Source: Eudorina sp. 2006-703-Eu-15 (Eukaryota; Chlorophyta; Chlorophyceae; Chlamydomonadales; Volvocaceae). From it: a stretch of DNA of 64,000 nt. The notes under the pieces are model-generated. The model was given only the letters and a program-made list of their open reading frames with translations. It was not told the origin of the DNA and did no database searches. Both the position numbers and the translations under genes were made by a program. The number at the start of each line of letters is the position of its first letter. The stretch's first letter is position 1. Location: contig BDSI01000065.1 of the NCBI GenBank assembly GCA_003117195.1, positions 354,723 through 418,722 on the forward strand, written 5' to 3'. This document shows, in pieces, positions 46,967 through 58,700 of this stretch.

Positions 46967-48361
46967 CGTCGCGACTGTCGGCGTAAGTAGTGAAGGTAAA
47001 CGATACAGCGACTAACACACGACAATAAACTTGTTGGCTACCGCGCTGCTGGTCAAAACAATGGGCAACAGGCTCTAAATGAAAGACGCAAAGGCCGCCT
47101 TCACGTGCGGTGCCTTGTCGTACAGTGTGGCGCTGGTACGACGGCGTGGAAACAGACACCATGTTGCGTGGACGCGTGAGCACATTCGGATTGCGAATCT
47201 GACGGCCAGTCCTTGGGCCTTTGATGGAATACTACAGTGTAGCAACCGGCTTACATAGCCTGCATTGCAGTCCAGTTTCGATGTTGATGCCATCACGCAT
47301 GTAACACTTGGGTGCGAAGCGCTATGTGATTTTAAATTCAGCATGCTTACACATATCTTACGGGGTACCGACCTCGTGGTCCTACAACCCTCTGAACGGA
47401 ATAGGCAAAAGGAACGTGTTGGAATTCACGGAATTTCTTTGATTGACAGGCATATGTATCATACATGGCACAACCATCGTTCACATCGGGAGGTTCCGTC
47501 ACCGGTCTCGATTCAAGTCGTGCGCACGCCACTATGTAAACGAACTCCCGTGAGCGCGATATCATGCTCGAAGGGCAAGGTATAATCCAATGTTCTTGTG
47601 TCCACATTAGCTTTCACAGGCCTTTCCCCCGCCAACCGTTGCCTTGACACTCAGCCATCTGCAACGTGCTGCCATATTCGAGGCAGGGACGCATGACATA
47701 CAGCACAAGAAACCGCATGTCGCCCAGCCATAGCCGACCATAGCACGCACTACCTGATACCTGGCAAGTAGCCCGGCCCACCCTTCAAGAAGCCACTCGT
47801 ATGATTTGCGCGTTACTGTTGTGTCGAACCCTTAGCCCTGCATCATCGCACGACAACACGCGAAAGAGATCCAAACAGCGACTCCGCCGCTTCCCAAATC
47901 CACTTGCGCTGTACCGCAATCCACTGCGAGCTCGGCCGCCTGATCAGCTGCCCTCCCCTCCCTCGAGGTTCCCCAACCCGGATCCCGGATCCGTCATCGG
48001 GTAGTCAGCCGCCCCCCTGTCACCGGTCACGTCCGTTGCTCGACACCCTCAGTCACCCGCTGCACCGCCTCAACCCCGGCTCTATCATCACACATCGACC
48101 CCCCGCCATTGCCGTACCTCCACGCTGCCGCACCCGTACCTGCCGCCAATGTCAGCTCTTTGCTCTGGCAGTGACCGGTATCCCATCCTGACTCCCCTCC
48201 ACACCTCCACCCACCCGGCCATACGCGCACACGCGTGCAGATACACACACACACACGCCCTCTCCAGCCATCCATCCATTCGACCATCCCTACACACAGA
48301 TATGCTCTGGATGGCTCTCCCGAGAAGAGCCACCGGGCGCCTCCCGCCCTGTCCCCCTGGC
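46967..48361. other. Intergenic region upstream of PURM
   Basis: Promoter of PURM and 3' UTR of SOF1, both minus-strand. AT-richer than flanking exons. No gene seen. Confidence 0.5.
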
Positions 48362-51300
48362 TCACTCCACCTGCGCCAGGATCTTCTTCTTGCGCTCCGG
48401 CTTGACCACAATGGACCCGGGGGCGCTGTGCTCGATGCGGCGCTGCAGCTTGCGCTTGTCGCTCTCCACCACGGCGCGGCGCGTTTTGGCGGCCTGGCAG
48501 GGGCCGGCGGTTGGGTTTTGAGGAGGAGGAGGAGCAGGGTCACCGGGGAGGGTTACGGACCAGGGGTGTCCGGACCACGGCAGACAGGACAGGTCAAGGA
48601 AACGCTCGGGCTCCGAGATTTCCCAGCGATTGACAGCCCGATAAAACAGGATTGGACGGACCCAAAGCGTGCCAAATCGATCGACTTATCGAACTGGATA
48701 ACCAGGAAAACCGCTCCAAGCTGAAGCCGACTGTGCACCCCTCCTCGGGGGCTGCCGAACGAGCGCTCCAACACAACACCGGACCGAACCGAACCGGACC
48801 CCAAAGCGCTGGGCAACCCACAACCCCGCCGGCGGGTGGTGGACCACCATCCCTCCTTGATGGGTGACTACCAATTCGTTGCACCAGCCCTCCTCTCCTG
48901 TCCATCGCCCTCCCTGCCATCCATCGCCCTCCCTGCCATCCATCGCTAAACATGTACCGCGCCAAGCCCACCCACCTTGTAGATCGCCGCCGGCAGGTGC
49001 CGGTGCCGGGTGATGCGCTTGATCTGCACGGCGCATGCACAAGAGGGAGGGAGCGGGAGGGCGGTGGGCAACCAGATTGGGGCCAGGTGGACCAGCGAGG
49101 CGGGCCCTGTGCGGTACCCCGGGCTCGCGGGGAGCAGTCAGGCAAGCCGGACGGCCCCGCCTACACATACGCACACAGCTGGATTCTCCCTACCCCTCCC
49201 AGGCCCTCCCGCTCTTGTGGACTTCATACCGGGATCCTCGCCCAGCCCCGCCAGTCCCCAAGCCCCCGGCCCCCGCTGTCGTGGCCCCGCCCCTCCCAGG
49301 TCATCCGCGCCAATCCCCGGCCATCCCCGGCCCCTCCCGGTCATCCCCGCCAATCCCCGGGCCCCGCCAATCCCCGCCCCTCCCGGTCATCCCCGCCCAT
49401 CCCCGGGCCCCGCCAATCCCCGCCCCTCCCGGCCATCCCCGCCAATGCCCGGGCCCCGCCAATCCCCGCCCCTCCCGGCCATCCCCGCGCACCTCAGGCA
49501 TGTGCTTGTACCTCTCCAGCAGCGCGTCGTTGTAGGCCTGCTTGTGCTTCTCGCGGGGCACCCGCACACCCAGCTGCTCCGAGGCCTTGGCCTGTGGGGG
49601 ACGGGGGTGCGGCCAGGAGCCGGGGTCGACAGGGGCCACCCGCAAGTCAGACGGGGTGAAGAGTATGGCCGATACAACATTCTTAAAGCACAAACGGATA
49701 AATACTTAGGTGGAAGACTGAGGAGTTCGTCAGCGGGACGTTTGTCGGGCGGTAAGACAGGGAAGGGAATATGGTAAGCCAGGGGAGCGGAGCGCTGCGC
49801 CAGGGAGTCGGGAGTCGGGAGGGGGATGGGAAGACATCCGGCGACCAGGAGCTGTCATCGTGGGCATCAAGTGAGTGACAGGCGGCGACCCAGCCAGTCG
49901 ACCAGCAGCAGCCAGTCGGCCAGCAGCAGTGTCAGCTGCACTGGTCATGGGTAGACCTGGGCGCCCCCCCCGGGGCGGCCGGTCTCCTGATTAGGCCCAC
50001 CCTGGCAGCCGTTAAGTGGTCGCGACATCCGCGACGTCCTTGTTGGGCAGCAAGACCCGCGATGCCGAACCCGGCACACCCCACGGCATCTCAAGTCGCC
50101 CAGGGCCTGACATCCCTGGCAAAACCCTAGGCTCCCTCGGCAGCGGACAGGTGAAGAGACCACGGCTAACTGCCCCAAAACTGGAGGTTGCAACCAACCA
50201 ACCACCCATCCACTGGTTTGGTTCTGTTTCCATTTGTTTCAAATTTCAACCCAACCACCCAACCGGGCCCGAACCACTTACCTTCCAGCAGCGCACGTTC
50301 ATGTCGTCACTGCCGCTGAAGACGTAGGTGGCGTCCCCGCTGAACCGCACCGTGAACACCCGCTGCATGCGCTTCGTGATGTAGACCTCCCGGGAGTGCC
50401 CCCCGCTGACGTTGAAGATGCGCAACGAGCGGTCGTACGAACCCGCCACGAACTCCTTGCCCGTGGGGGAGTAGTCCACGTCCATGACCGCGGACACGAA
50501 GTCCTGGCGGGGCGGGGGCGTGAAGTGGGGCGGGTCGGGTCGGGGCAGGGCGGGGTGGGGTGGGGTTAAACTGAAAAATGAAATAAACCCGAAGAACGAA
50601 CCCGGGCACACTCAGGAAAACTGGGGTGGGGTGGGATGGCGAAGGAGGTGAGGGATGCGACGAGGGAGGTAAGATGGATGCGGCCGGGAGGTAAGGCGGA
50701 TGCCGGCCGTCGACAAATGTCCCGGAATGACGAAATAACGGAAGCACTAAAACATCCATTTATTTACAGAAGGAGCACGACATAAATCCATCGGAGACTC
50801 AACGAGAGCAAGGTGGTGGAATCCACTTCCTTGCCCCCTGCCTCGCCCACAACAGCGTCCACTCGCGACCGATCTCATACCTTCCAAACCTAAAAGGGTT
50901 CCCACGCCTTCCCGCCCCGCCCCGCCCCGCACCTTGTGCACACACAGCGCACTCTCCAGCTTGCGCATGTCAAAGGTGTAGAGGCAGCAGTCCTCGTTGG
51001 CGGCCGTGAAGTTGAAAGGCTCCATCGGGTTCCAGGCCAGGGCGTTGCTGCGGGTCTGCATCACCACCTTGCGCAGCGGCGTGGCCCGCCGCAGGTCGTA
51101 CAACGCGATGGAGCGGTCCGAACCCGTGGAGGCGAACACATCGGGCTCGGCCTGGTGGATTGGGTTGGGACGTGGGGTTGCGGAGGCGGGTTAGGGTGGG
51201 GTAGAGGTGGGTACTGGGTAGGGGTGGTTGCCGGACTTGCGTTGCGGTAGGGGGCGGTAGGAGGTCGATGTGTAAACTCCGATGGAGTGCAGCCCCGCTG

Positions 51301-52176
51301 GTGTGCGGGCTGAAAATGGAAGGGTGGGCGCCGCGTGTCCCACAGACCCGTGGGTCAGCGGCGTGTCGTTCTGCTACTCCCCCCGCACGCCGTCCTCCAA
51401 GGTTTGGCGGTCTCATACCTAGGGACACCTGACCGCAGGGAGCACCCACTTCACGGCTGGAAAAAACCGACCCTCCCCTCGACTTGAAACACGGTAACCG
51501 GGTTGGACCTCAGCACACGGACCTCAGCACGGGGTTGACCGCTCACCGGATTGAACCGAACCGAGGTGATGGTGTCCGAGCCCCAGGTGAACGTCTGAAT
51601 GGGCTCCGAGCGGCTGTGGTCCCAAATGTCAACCGCGGCGCCCGCGGTGGCGAAGCTGGAGCGGTCCCAGTGATGGTCGATGCCACGGAAGGCGTTCTTG
51701 CCCTGGAATTCAAACACGGCTTCCGCATCGCCCTGAACGACACCGGCCTCAAACGGTGCGTAAGGCACCTTCCACAGCTTGACCGTGGCATCCGTGCTGG
51801 CCGACACGCAGGTCTCCCCATCGGGCGCGAACGAGATGCCCTTGACGGCCGCGGTGTGGCCCACTAGCCGCCGCAGCGTCCGGCGCTGCGGCACGTCCCA
51901 GATGCGGATGTCGCCATCTGCGGCGCCCGAGACTATGCTGTTGACGAGTTTAGGATTGCGAGCCAGGCAGGTAACACCATCGTCGTGAGGCAGGGCTGCT
52001 ATGAAAGGCTTGGCGAAGACGCGGTCGAGCTTTGCGGCGTTGAGCGCGCGGGTGTACTCCTTGGCCTTTTCAAAAGGGTGCAAGAGCGGGTCATAATTTC
52101 GTTGCACCTTGCGTAAGTCACTTGACCGTTCCCGCGTGTACTCCTCCTCAGACCGGCTAATCACTTTAACTTTCAT
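48362..52176 (-). CDS. SOF1: SOF1/DCAF13 WD40 protein, small-subunit ribosome biogenesis
   Basis: Six exons, all phase 0: 52176-51547, 51151-50933, 50503-50282, 49591-49493, 49023-48976 and 48493-48362, giving 449 residues, the normal length. It opens with the Sof1-specific N-terminus (KVKVISRSEEEYTRERS, then QRNYDPLLHPFEKAKEY) and has WD repeats such as VSGAADGDIRIWD, VSASTDATVKLWKV, ASTGSDRSIALYDLR and FVAGSYDRSLRIFNV. It ends in the conserved basic Sof1 tail with IKRITRHRHLP and SIVVKPERKKKI. In yeast and humans this protein is in the nucleolar SSU processome and is needed for 18S rRNA maturation; the human orthologue is also a CUL4 receptor. It shares a 626-bp divergent promoter with the LSD1-type gene. 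Confidence 0.96.
49341..49478 (-). repeat. 46-bp minisatellite in SOF1 intron 3
   Basis: Three full copies of a C-rich 46-bp unit (starting TCATCCCCGCCAATCCCC) plus partial copies upstream and up to the exon 4 boundary. On the transcribed RNA it is G-rich. Confidence 0.85.
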
Positions 52177-52802
52177 GGTAATTACACCACACGTGTATGA
52201 AGAGCGTTAAGGGCCAAACGATGGTCGCGCCGCCCGCCGATAAACCATTTGCTTCAAACTGGACCAGCTGGAGTCGGTAATGTAATTGTGCACAGTCCAG
52301 AAGGATATCTTATTTAGCACGATAAATTGCTGTGGCTCAGTGGCTGGGAGCTCAGTCCTGAAACATGACCGTACAACGGATGACTGTTCCCAACCTCCAC
52401 CCAGCAGCTGAAGGTCGAAGTATTTCTAACATCACTGAGGATACTGAATACTGTCTGCCCCAAACCTCAAACCTCAGGCAAACCCATCTATTGACCAACA
52501 CTCGTTGCGGAACTCAACGTTTGCTGTCTTGTCACCATATTTCGGACTGAAATTCAAGGCTGTCAGCCAATGAATGGAAGGCATGTACATTAAGTCTCGA
52601 TCCGAGGCCTCGCGGAAGTACGCTGAGTTGAGTTGCTTGCTGTCTGTCAGAGCCAGGCACACCTCTTCTTAAGCTCGTCCAGCGCAGCTCTCGGCGTTCA
52701 GGTGGTCACCAGCCAGTCGGCTCTTCCACCAGGCCCCAGGCTGGCTGCTGCAACCCCCCGCGGTGCGGCTGCTCACGGGCGGCGCGCGACCACTCCCCGG
52801 CC
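52177..52802. promoter_or_regulatory. Divergent promoter of SOF1 and LSD1-type gene
   Basis: Both start codons point outward from this 626-bp interval. No TATA box was identified. Confidence 0.5.
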
Positions 52803-54163
52803 ATGAGCGGGCACGGTTACCGGGATTCTATCCCCGACTCGGCAATCCCGTCAAACGACGGGGTTCAGTTGGGCCGCCCCGACTTGCCGCCGCCGCAGCA
52901 GCAGCAGGAACAGCAGCCTCGTCCGCCTGCGCCCGACAGCCACCCCCCTCTGGGCGCCGGAGCTGATGCCCCCGACCCACATGCGCCCGGGTGCAGGCGG
53001 ATGCCCGAATTGGCAGACGATGAACAGCGCCGCTGGTTTCAAGGTGTCGGTGATAGTCTTGCCAGCCCGTCGGTGGAGGTGATTGAGGAGGAGGGGGAGG
53101 AAGAAGAAGAAGATGAGGAAGAGGAAGAAGAGGAGGATAAGGAGGCGGATGTGCTCATGGGGGAGCGCTCCGAGGGGGAGAACCCGTTGGCGGGCGCAGG
53201 AGCGGCGTCAACTGCACAGCCCGGGGAACCGATTGGGCCCCTGGACGAGCTGATGGGGGAGGAGGAGGACGACGACGAGGAGGAGGAGGTGGAGGAGGAA
53301 GTGCAGGAGCAGGCAGCCGATGAGGTGCAGCAGCGGCAGCAGCAGCGGCCGTGCGACGCAGCCCCTCAGGGTGTTGATCCATATCAGCAGCAGCAGCAGT
53401 CCGGGGCCGCGGCGGGTCCAGGGCCGGGCGTGCAGGTGCTGGATGCAACATTGGCAGATCCGGAGCCGGCGGCAGAGGACGCTGCGGCGGAGGGTTCGCC
53501 ACCGCCGTCGCGATCAGAGAGATCACTCCAAGGGGCCGGCTCACTCGAGATGCACGACCCGCTACAGCGGTCCATTGTGGGGCGGTTGGAACATTCAGAG
53601 GAGGGCGGCAACGAGGCCGAAGAGGGGGCGGAAAAGGAGGCGAGAGAGGAGGAAGTGGGGGGGCATGCAGCACAGGAGTCGCAGCCGCAGGAGGTATTCT
53701 CGCGAGGCTCAGCGCCGCCACCGCAAGACGCCCAGCGGCCGCAGGAGGAATTGGACCTGGCGCGGGAGGGGCAGGAGGCGCCAGAGGAGGCACAGCAGGC
53801 CCTGGAGGAGAACCTGCCGCGGCAGCAGCAGAAGCCGCAGCAGCAGACCCGGCGGCAGTCCAGGCGGCGGGTCCAACCCTCAAAGCTCGCAGACGGCGGG
53901 TCGCAACCTGCGCACCGGCACCGCGGCCAGCAGCACCTGCTGGATGGCGCGGCGTCGCCGCCGGCGGCGGGCAGCGGCAGGGGTGGCGGCCTGCCGAGAT
54001 CCGCGAGCGCGCCGCCGCCGGATGGCGCGGCCGGCACCGCCGCGGCGGGGGGCGGGCAAGGTCCCGGCGGCGAGGGGCGTCCGGCGAAGCGATCCAGGAT
54101 CCAGCAGGTACGCCTGCTCTTGTTCGTACTCTTAAATGGACTGCGCCATAAAACACAGCTTTC

Positions 54164-54259
<96 letters not shown>

Positions 54260-55737
54260 GTGTATCCGCGCCTGGGCTGGGTCCGGCGGGTTCTTTTTCT
54301 GAACACACACAATCCGGTTCGGTTACTTTTCTTCACACTCACGCGCACCGTTTCTCGCGGCTCAGTTACCTTACACCCGCGGCCCTGCGCCCCCAGGTAT
54401 CTGAGGAGTCCCTGGAGGAGGACGTGGCCACCTCTGTGGGCCTGGACCCCTGGGGGCTGGAACCCGAGGAGGAGGCGCTGCTGAGTGACGTGGAGGCGCA
54501 GAGGCCGGGACACCCGCAGATCAACAGGCAGCAGTACCTCAAGGTGCGGTACGGCACGGTGAAGTACAGTACGGCATCACTCGAGCTGGTTGTGGGGCAC
54601 ATGGGGCCCGTGGGCTCGGACGATTCGCGGCCGTGGTCTCGTCCCTCGCACCCCTGACTCGCTCCGTCCACTTCATCCCTCATTCCTCTGACAGTCAGCT
54701 CAGATCATTGTTGCCTGCCGGCTCGCTTTATCTCCCGCCCTCACCCACGCGGCGGCTGGCCGCCAATTTCCTATCCCCTCGCTCCCCCAATGCGGCTGGC
54801 CGCCGCAGGTCGGCATACAACTCTCTCTCCAAACCAAAGCCGAGTGCTGTCTACCTAGTAAGCTATTTCTCTCCCTCCCTCTCTCCCTCTCCCCTTCCTA
54901 CATGCCTACCAATTTCATGTATTCCCTGTTTCCCTCCCTCCCCCCGGGTGGGGCGCCGCCGCAGGTCCGCAACCTGCTCCTCTCGCTGTGGCGTGTCAAC
55001 GTGCGGAAGCACCTCTCGATGGCGGACGCATGCAAGGCCGTACAATCGCAGTACGCCAAGTAAGTTGCCGTACGCGGGGGTTTCGGGGCGACGAGCCTGT
55101 CGACATCCCGCTGTGTACGGTACACACCCGCCGGGTGATGGGGCCGGAAGCACCCACCTGTTGCCTATCTGGGTTTCTTCAATACAGCGCACGTTAGCAG
55201 GCGCCCGCCGACCCGCCCACACGGCCGCCAATGGTGCTGTTGCCGTCCGTCGCGCGTCCAGGCACGCTGAGGTGGCATGGTCGTACCTGCACACGTACGG
55301 CTTCATCAACTTTGGTCTTGCGGCGGCTGCCGTTGCGGAGGAGGATCAGCACAACGAGACGGTGCTGGTCATTGGCGCGGGACTGGCGGGTGAGCTGCGT
55401 GTGGGTCCGTGTGTGTTTAGAGGAGAGACCCGCCCGACCCCAACCGTGTGTATTCGTGTGTTTAGAGGAGAGACCCGCCCGACCCAAACCGTGTGGGTCC
55501 GTGTGGGTCCGTGTGTGTTCGTACGCAGGCAGTGCAGGAGTGCTGTGACTTGCAAAGGGGCACAGCGAAGACCCGGAAAATGCACGTATGCCACATAACC
55601 GCCCCTGCCCAGCCCGTAAAAGCACAGATCGCGGGATACGTAGTAAGGCCGAGGGCGGATGACGAGCGGCGTAAGTCGGTAGGCTGCCGGAGTTGGGTGT
55701 TTAGAAATGTAACCCGCCCGATCGCGCGCGCGTGTGT

Positions 55738-55799
<62 letters not shown>

Positions 55800-58700
55800 A
55801 GAAAAGTAACCCGCCCGCCCGCCCGAGCCCAGGTGGCATTATACTTACCATGAAACCTGCAAGGAAAAAACTTACCATACGTAGGCACGCGAACAAGGCT
55901 GCCGCGCCACCACCGCAAGGCAAAGCACACTACAAATACTAAAACGGAGACGCACGACGCACGCAAACGGATTTGGTACCGACCTGTGAAATGTATGACG
56001 AGTACAGTGTGACGGTTTCCACAGAAGCAGCGCCGAGGGTCGAGCATGCGGGAAGACGGAAGGAAAACAAAGTGGTCAGGCGAAGCGGAAAAGTGCCAGG
56101 AAAAACAGTAATTAGACAAGGTAAAAGCAAACAGATTACTATGGTGGTGGCGCGGCTATGGGTGAGAAACGGGGGCGGAAGGATTTGCAGGCAGGGACGC
56201 GTACGGACGTGGTACGGGCGCAGTACGATAGTGTACGGAAATGGCGTCCGCAGTGGCAGTCGGGGTGATGTGGTACGTGCGGATAGTGCGGGGGTGATCC
56301 GGGTAGCGGGCCAGAGGAAACGTTGGCTCCCCACCGATCCCGGTCACGGACGGGGTGCCCGTATGCATGCGGGGCACCGATCCCAGCGGTGTGGCGTTGG
56401 GAAGGTCGGCAGAGCGTGAGGGGTGGGGGAGGCGATGGAGTGCGTTGCGGGGTTCAGCCGGTGTGTGGGCGAAATTAGATATAGCCGTGGAACACGGCCG
56501 AGTGGACTGCCCGGCATCATGTGGCACCCCGCGGAACGCGTGGAGGTTGTGACGTTGCGGTTAGAGGTAGAGCGCGCGGCGCTCAGTAAGTATCAGTGGG
56601 GAGCGATGGAGGGGGCGGGACCGGCAAGGAGGCGGCGTACGACCGCGACGATGTCTGGATGGGTAGTCCGCCGGGCGAAGTAGAACGCGTGGGGAGCGGC
56701 AGTGAGCAGGGAGTGGAGGCGCGCCAGCATTTGCTGCCGTGCATAGCCTTGGGCTTCGAGGGCGCGGATGAGGTGGGCAATCTCGATGCAGAAGTTGTCG
56801 ACGGAGGTGATGACGCGCAAGAGGCGATGGAACTGGCCCGTGAAGATGTTGCGCTTGCTGGCTTCGTTGACGTTGGAGTCCCGGGCCACAAAGCGGGAGA
56901 GACGGACGCGTTGGAAGGCAGGTTGTTCACGCTTGTCGTACAGGTGCGTTTGATATCGGCTGTTGTCGCCGATGGGGTCGGGCACGAGAAGGACGTCGAG
57001 GAACGGCATGTGGCCGGCGGGTAAATGGGCGTGCCTCTGTGGGGAAACACCGAGCTCAGCGGGGTAGATGCCGTGGAGGTTACGTACGTGGAGGTGTGTG
57101 TGTGTGTGTGTGTGCGCGTGTGTGTGTGTGTTGAAGAGAACTGAAGGTGTGTGGGTGTTAGATTGGGCAGTGGGCAGAGAAGGACGGGGCATACCCCGCG
57201 GCAGGCGGCCGGTGGTGACTTGTCGGCGTGGAAACGTACTCACCCCACCCCACGGAGAACCCGGAGCCGGGGCGTCCCGGGCATTCTGCCGACACACCGC
57301 GCCGTCTTCCTCTGACGCTGCCGTACCCTTCCATGCCGTACCGTACCGTACCGCCGCAACCGCCGCCCCCGCAACCCCGTGCCCCGGCGGGGGCCCTCGT
57401 CAGGCCTGGCGGCTGCTCAGCAGCTGCGGCAGCTGGGCTACCGGGTGTTGGTGCTGGAGGCGCGGGACCGGCCGGGGGGCAGGGTGCACACGGCCCGAAT
57501 GGAGGTGAGCCGGAGCGGGGGGTGGGGGCGATGGGAGAGCGGGGGGGCGGGGCCGTGGGGCGGGGGCACAGGTCTGTTTGGGGCCTGCTAAAGGGGGAGT
57601 TTGACAGGGCTGTGAGAGGGAGACCGAGGAGGCAGACGACGGGGGAGATCCACTGATCAAGGCCTCCGCACCCCACCTCCGTCTGGGTCGCGCCCATCTG
57701 GGTCGCGCAGCCCCGCCCGACCGCACCCACCTCCCCCAAACCGGGGATGTTTCTAGGGTTAGTTCTTCGTTTGCTCTTGATCCCGTTCTGAACCGCCCGC
57801 AGGCTGGCGGCGTGGCGGGTCTGGCTGACCTGGGCGGCTCCATCATCACCGGCTGCGACGGCAACCCTCTGGCGGTGCTGGCGCTCCAGGGGGGGGTGCC
57901 GCTGCACTCCATCGTGGAGGAGACTCCGCTCTACTGGGAGGACGGCCGCCGGGTGGAGGAGGCGCTGGACACGCAGGTGGCCACCCAGCTGGGGGGGGAG
58001 GGGAGGGGATATAGGAAATGGGTGGCCTTATTCAAACTGCGCTGGGGGGGACCACCTCTCCTTCCACCGCCAAACCCTGACCACCTCTCCTTCCACCGCC
58101 AAACCCTTTGGTGGTCTCCCCAATGGGCAAGGGTAGCTGCCCCGGTCAGCAAAAGACCCGGCTCCGAGATGTGTAACGGTACATGGGGACGCCCCGCACG
58201 CCCCCACCCCGCCTGCCAGACGACCGAGTTGTACAACAAGGTCCTGGACCGGTGCGACACGCTGTGTCAGCAGCTGGGCGCGGAGGCGGGGGACCTCATC
58301 TCAATGGAGGCGGCGCTGACGGCGCTGTGGGAGGAGGAGACGAGGGCCAGGGCGGCGGCGGCGGCGGCGGCGGAGGGTGGCTTGGGCAACGGCGGGCTTA
58401 GCGGCGGCGCCGGAGGGAACCCGCCGGTCGACGACAGCGATGCAGCGCGGTGGGTGTGCCTCACCCGCCTGAATCGGCCCTCACCCTCACCCTCCACCTC
58501 CGACCGCGTCCTCCGCATCCTCGTTTGGGGAACACGGCCCATGCGTTTCGCGTTGGCGCGATTTGCTGCGTGTGACCCGCCCTCCGCATCCGCCTCCGTT
58601 CTGGGCTGGTTTTTGGATTGTGACCCCTCCGCCTCTTCATGCGCAAAACATGAACGGCTTCCGCGCGTTACGTGTTGGCGCGGTTGATGTGTATGCTGTA

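Noticed and set aside
53155..54310. Minus-strand frames of 308-333 codons opposite LSD1 exon 1
   Set aside because: Antisense shadows of a Gln/Glu-rich exon; composition is Pro/Ala/Ser/Cys with no motif, and the plus frame starts the phase-consistent LSD1 model.
56596..57024. Plus-strand 142-codon acidic frame in LSD1 intron 4
   Set aside because: Exact complement of the minus-strand RT-like frame and without motif support.
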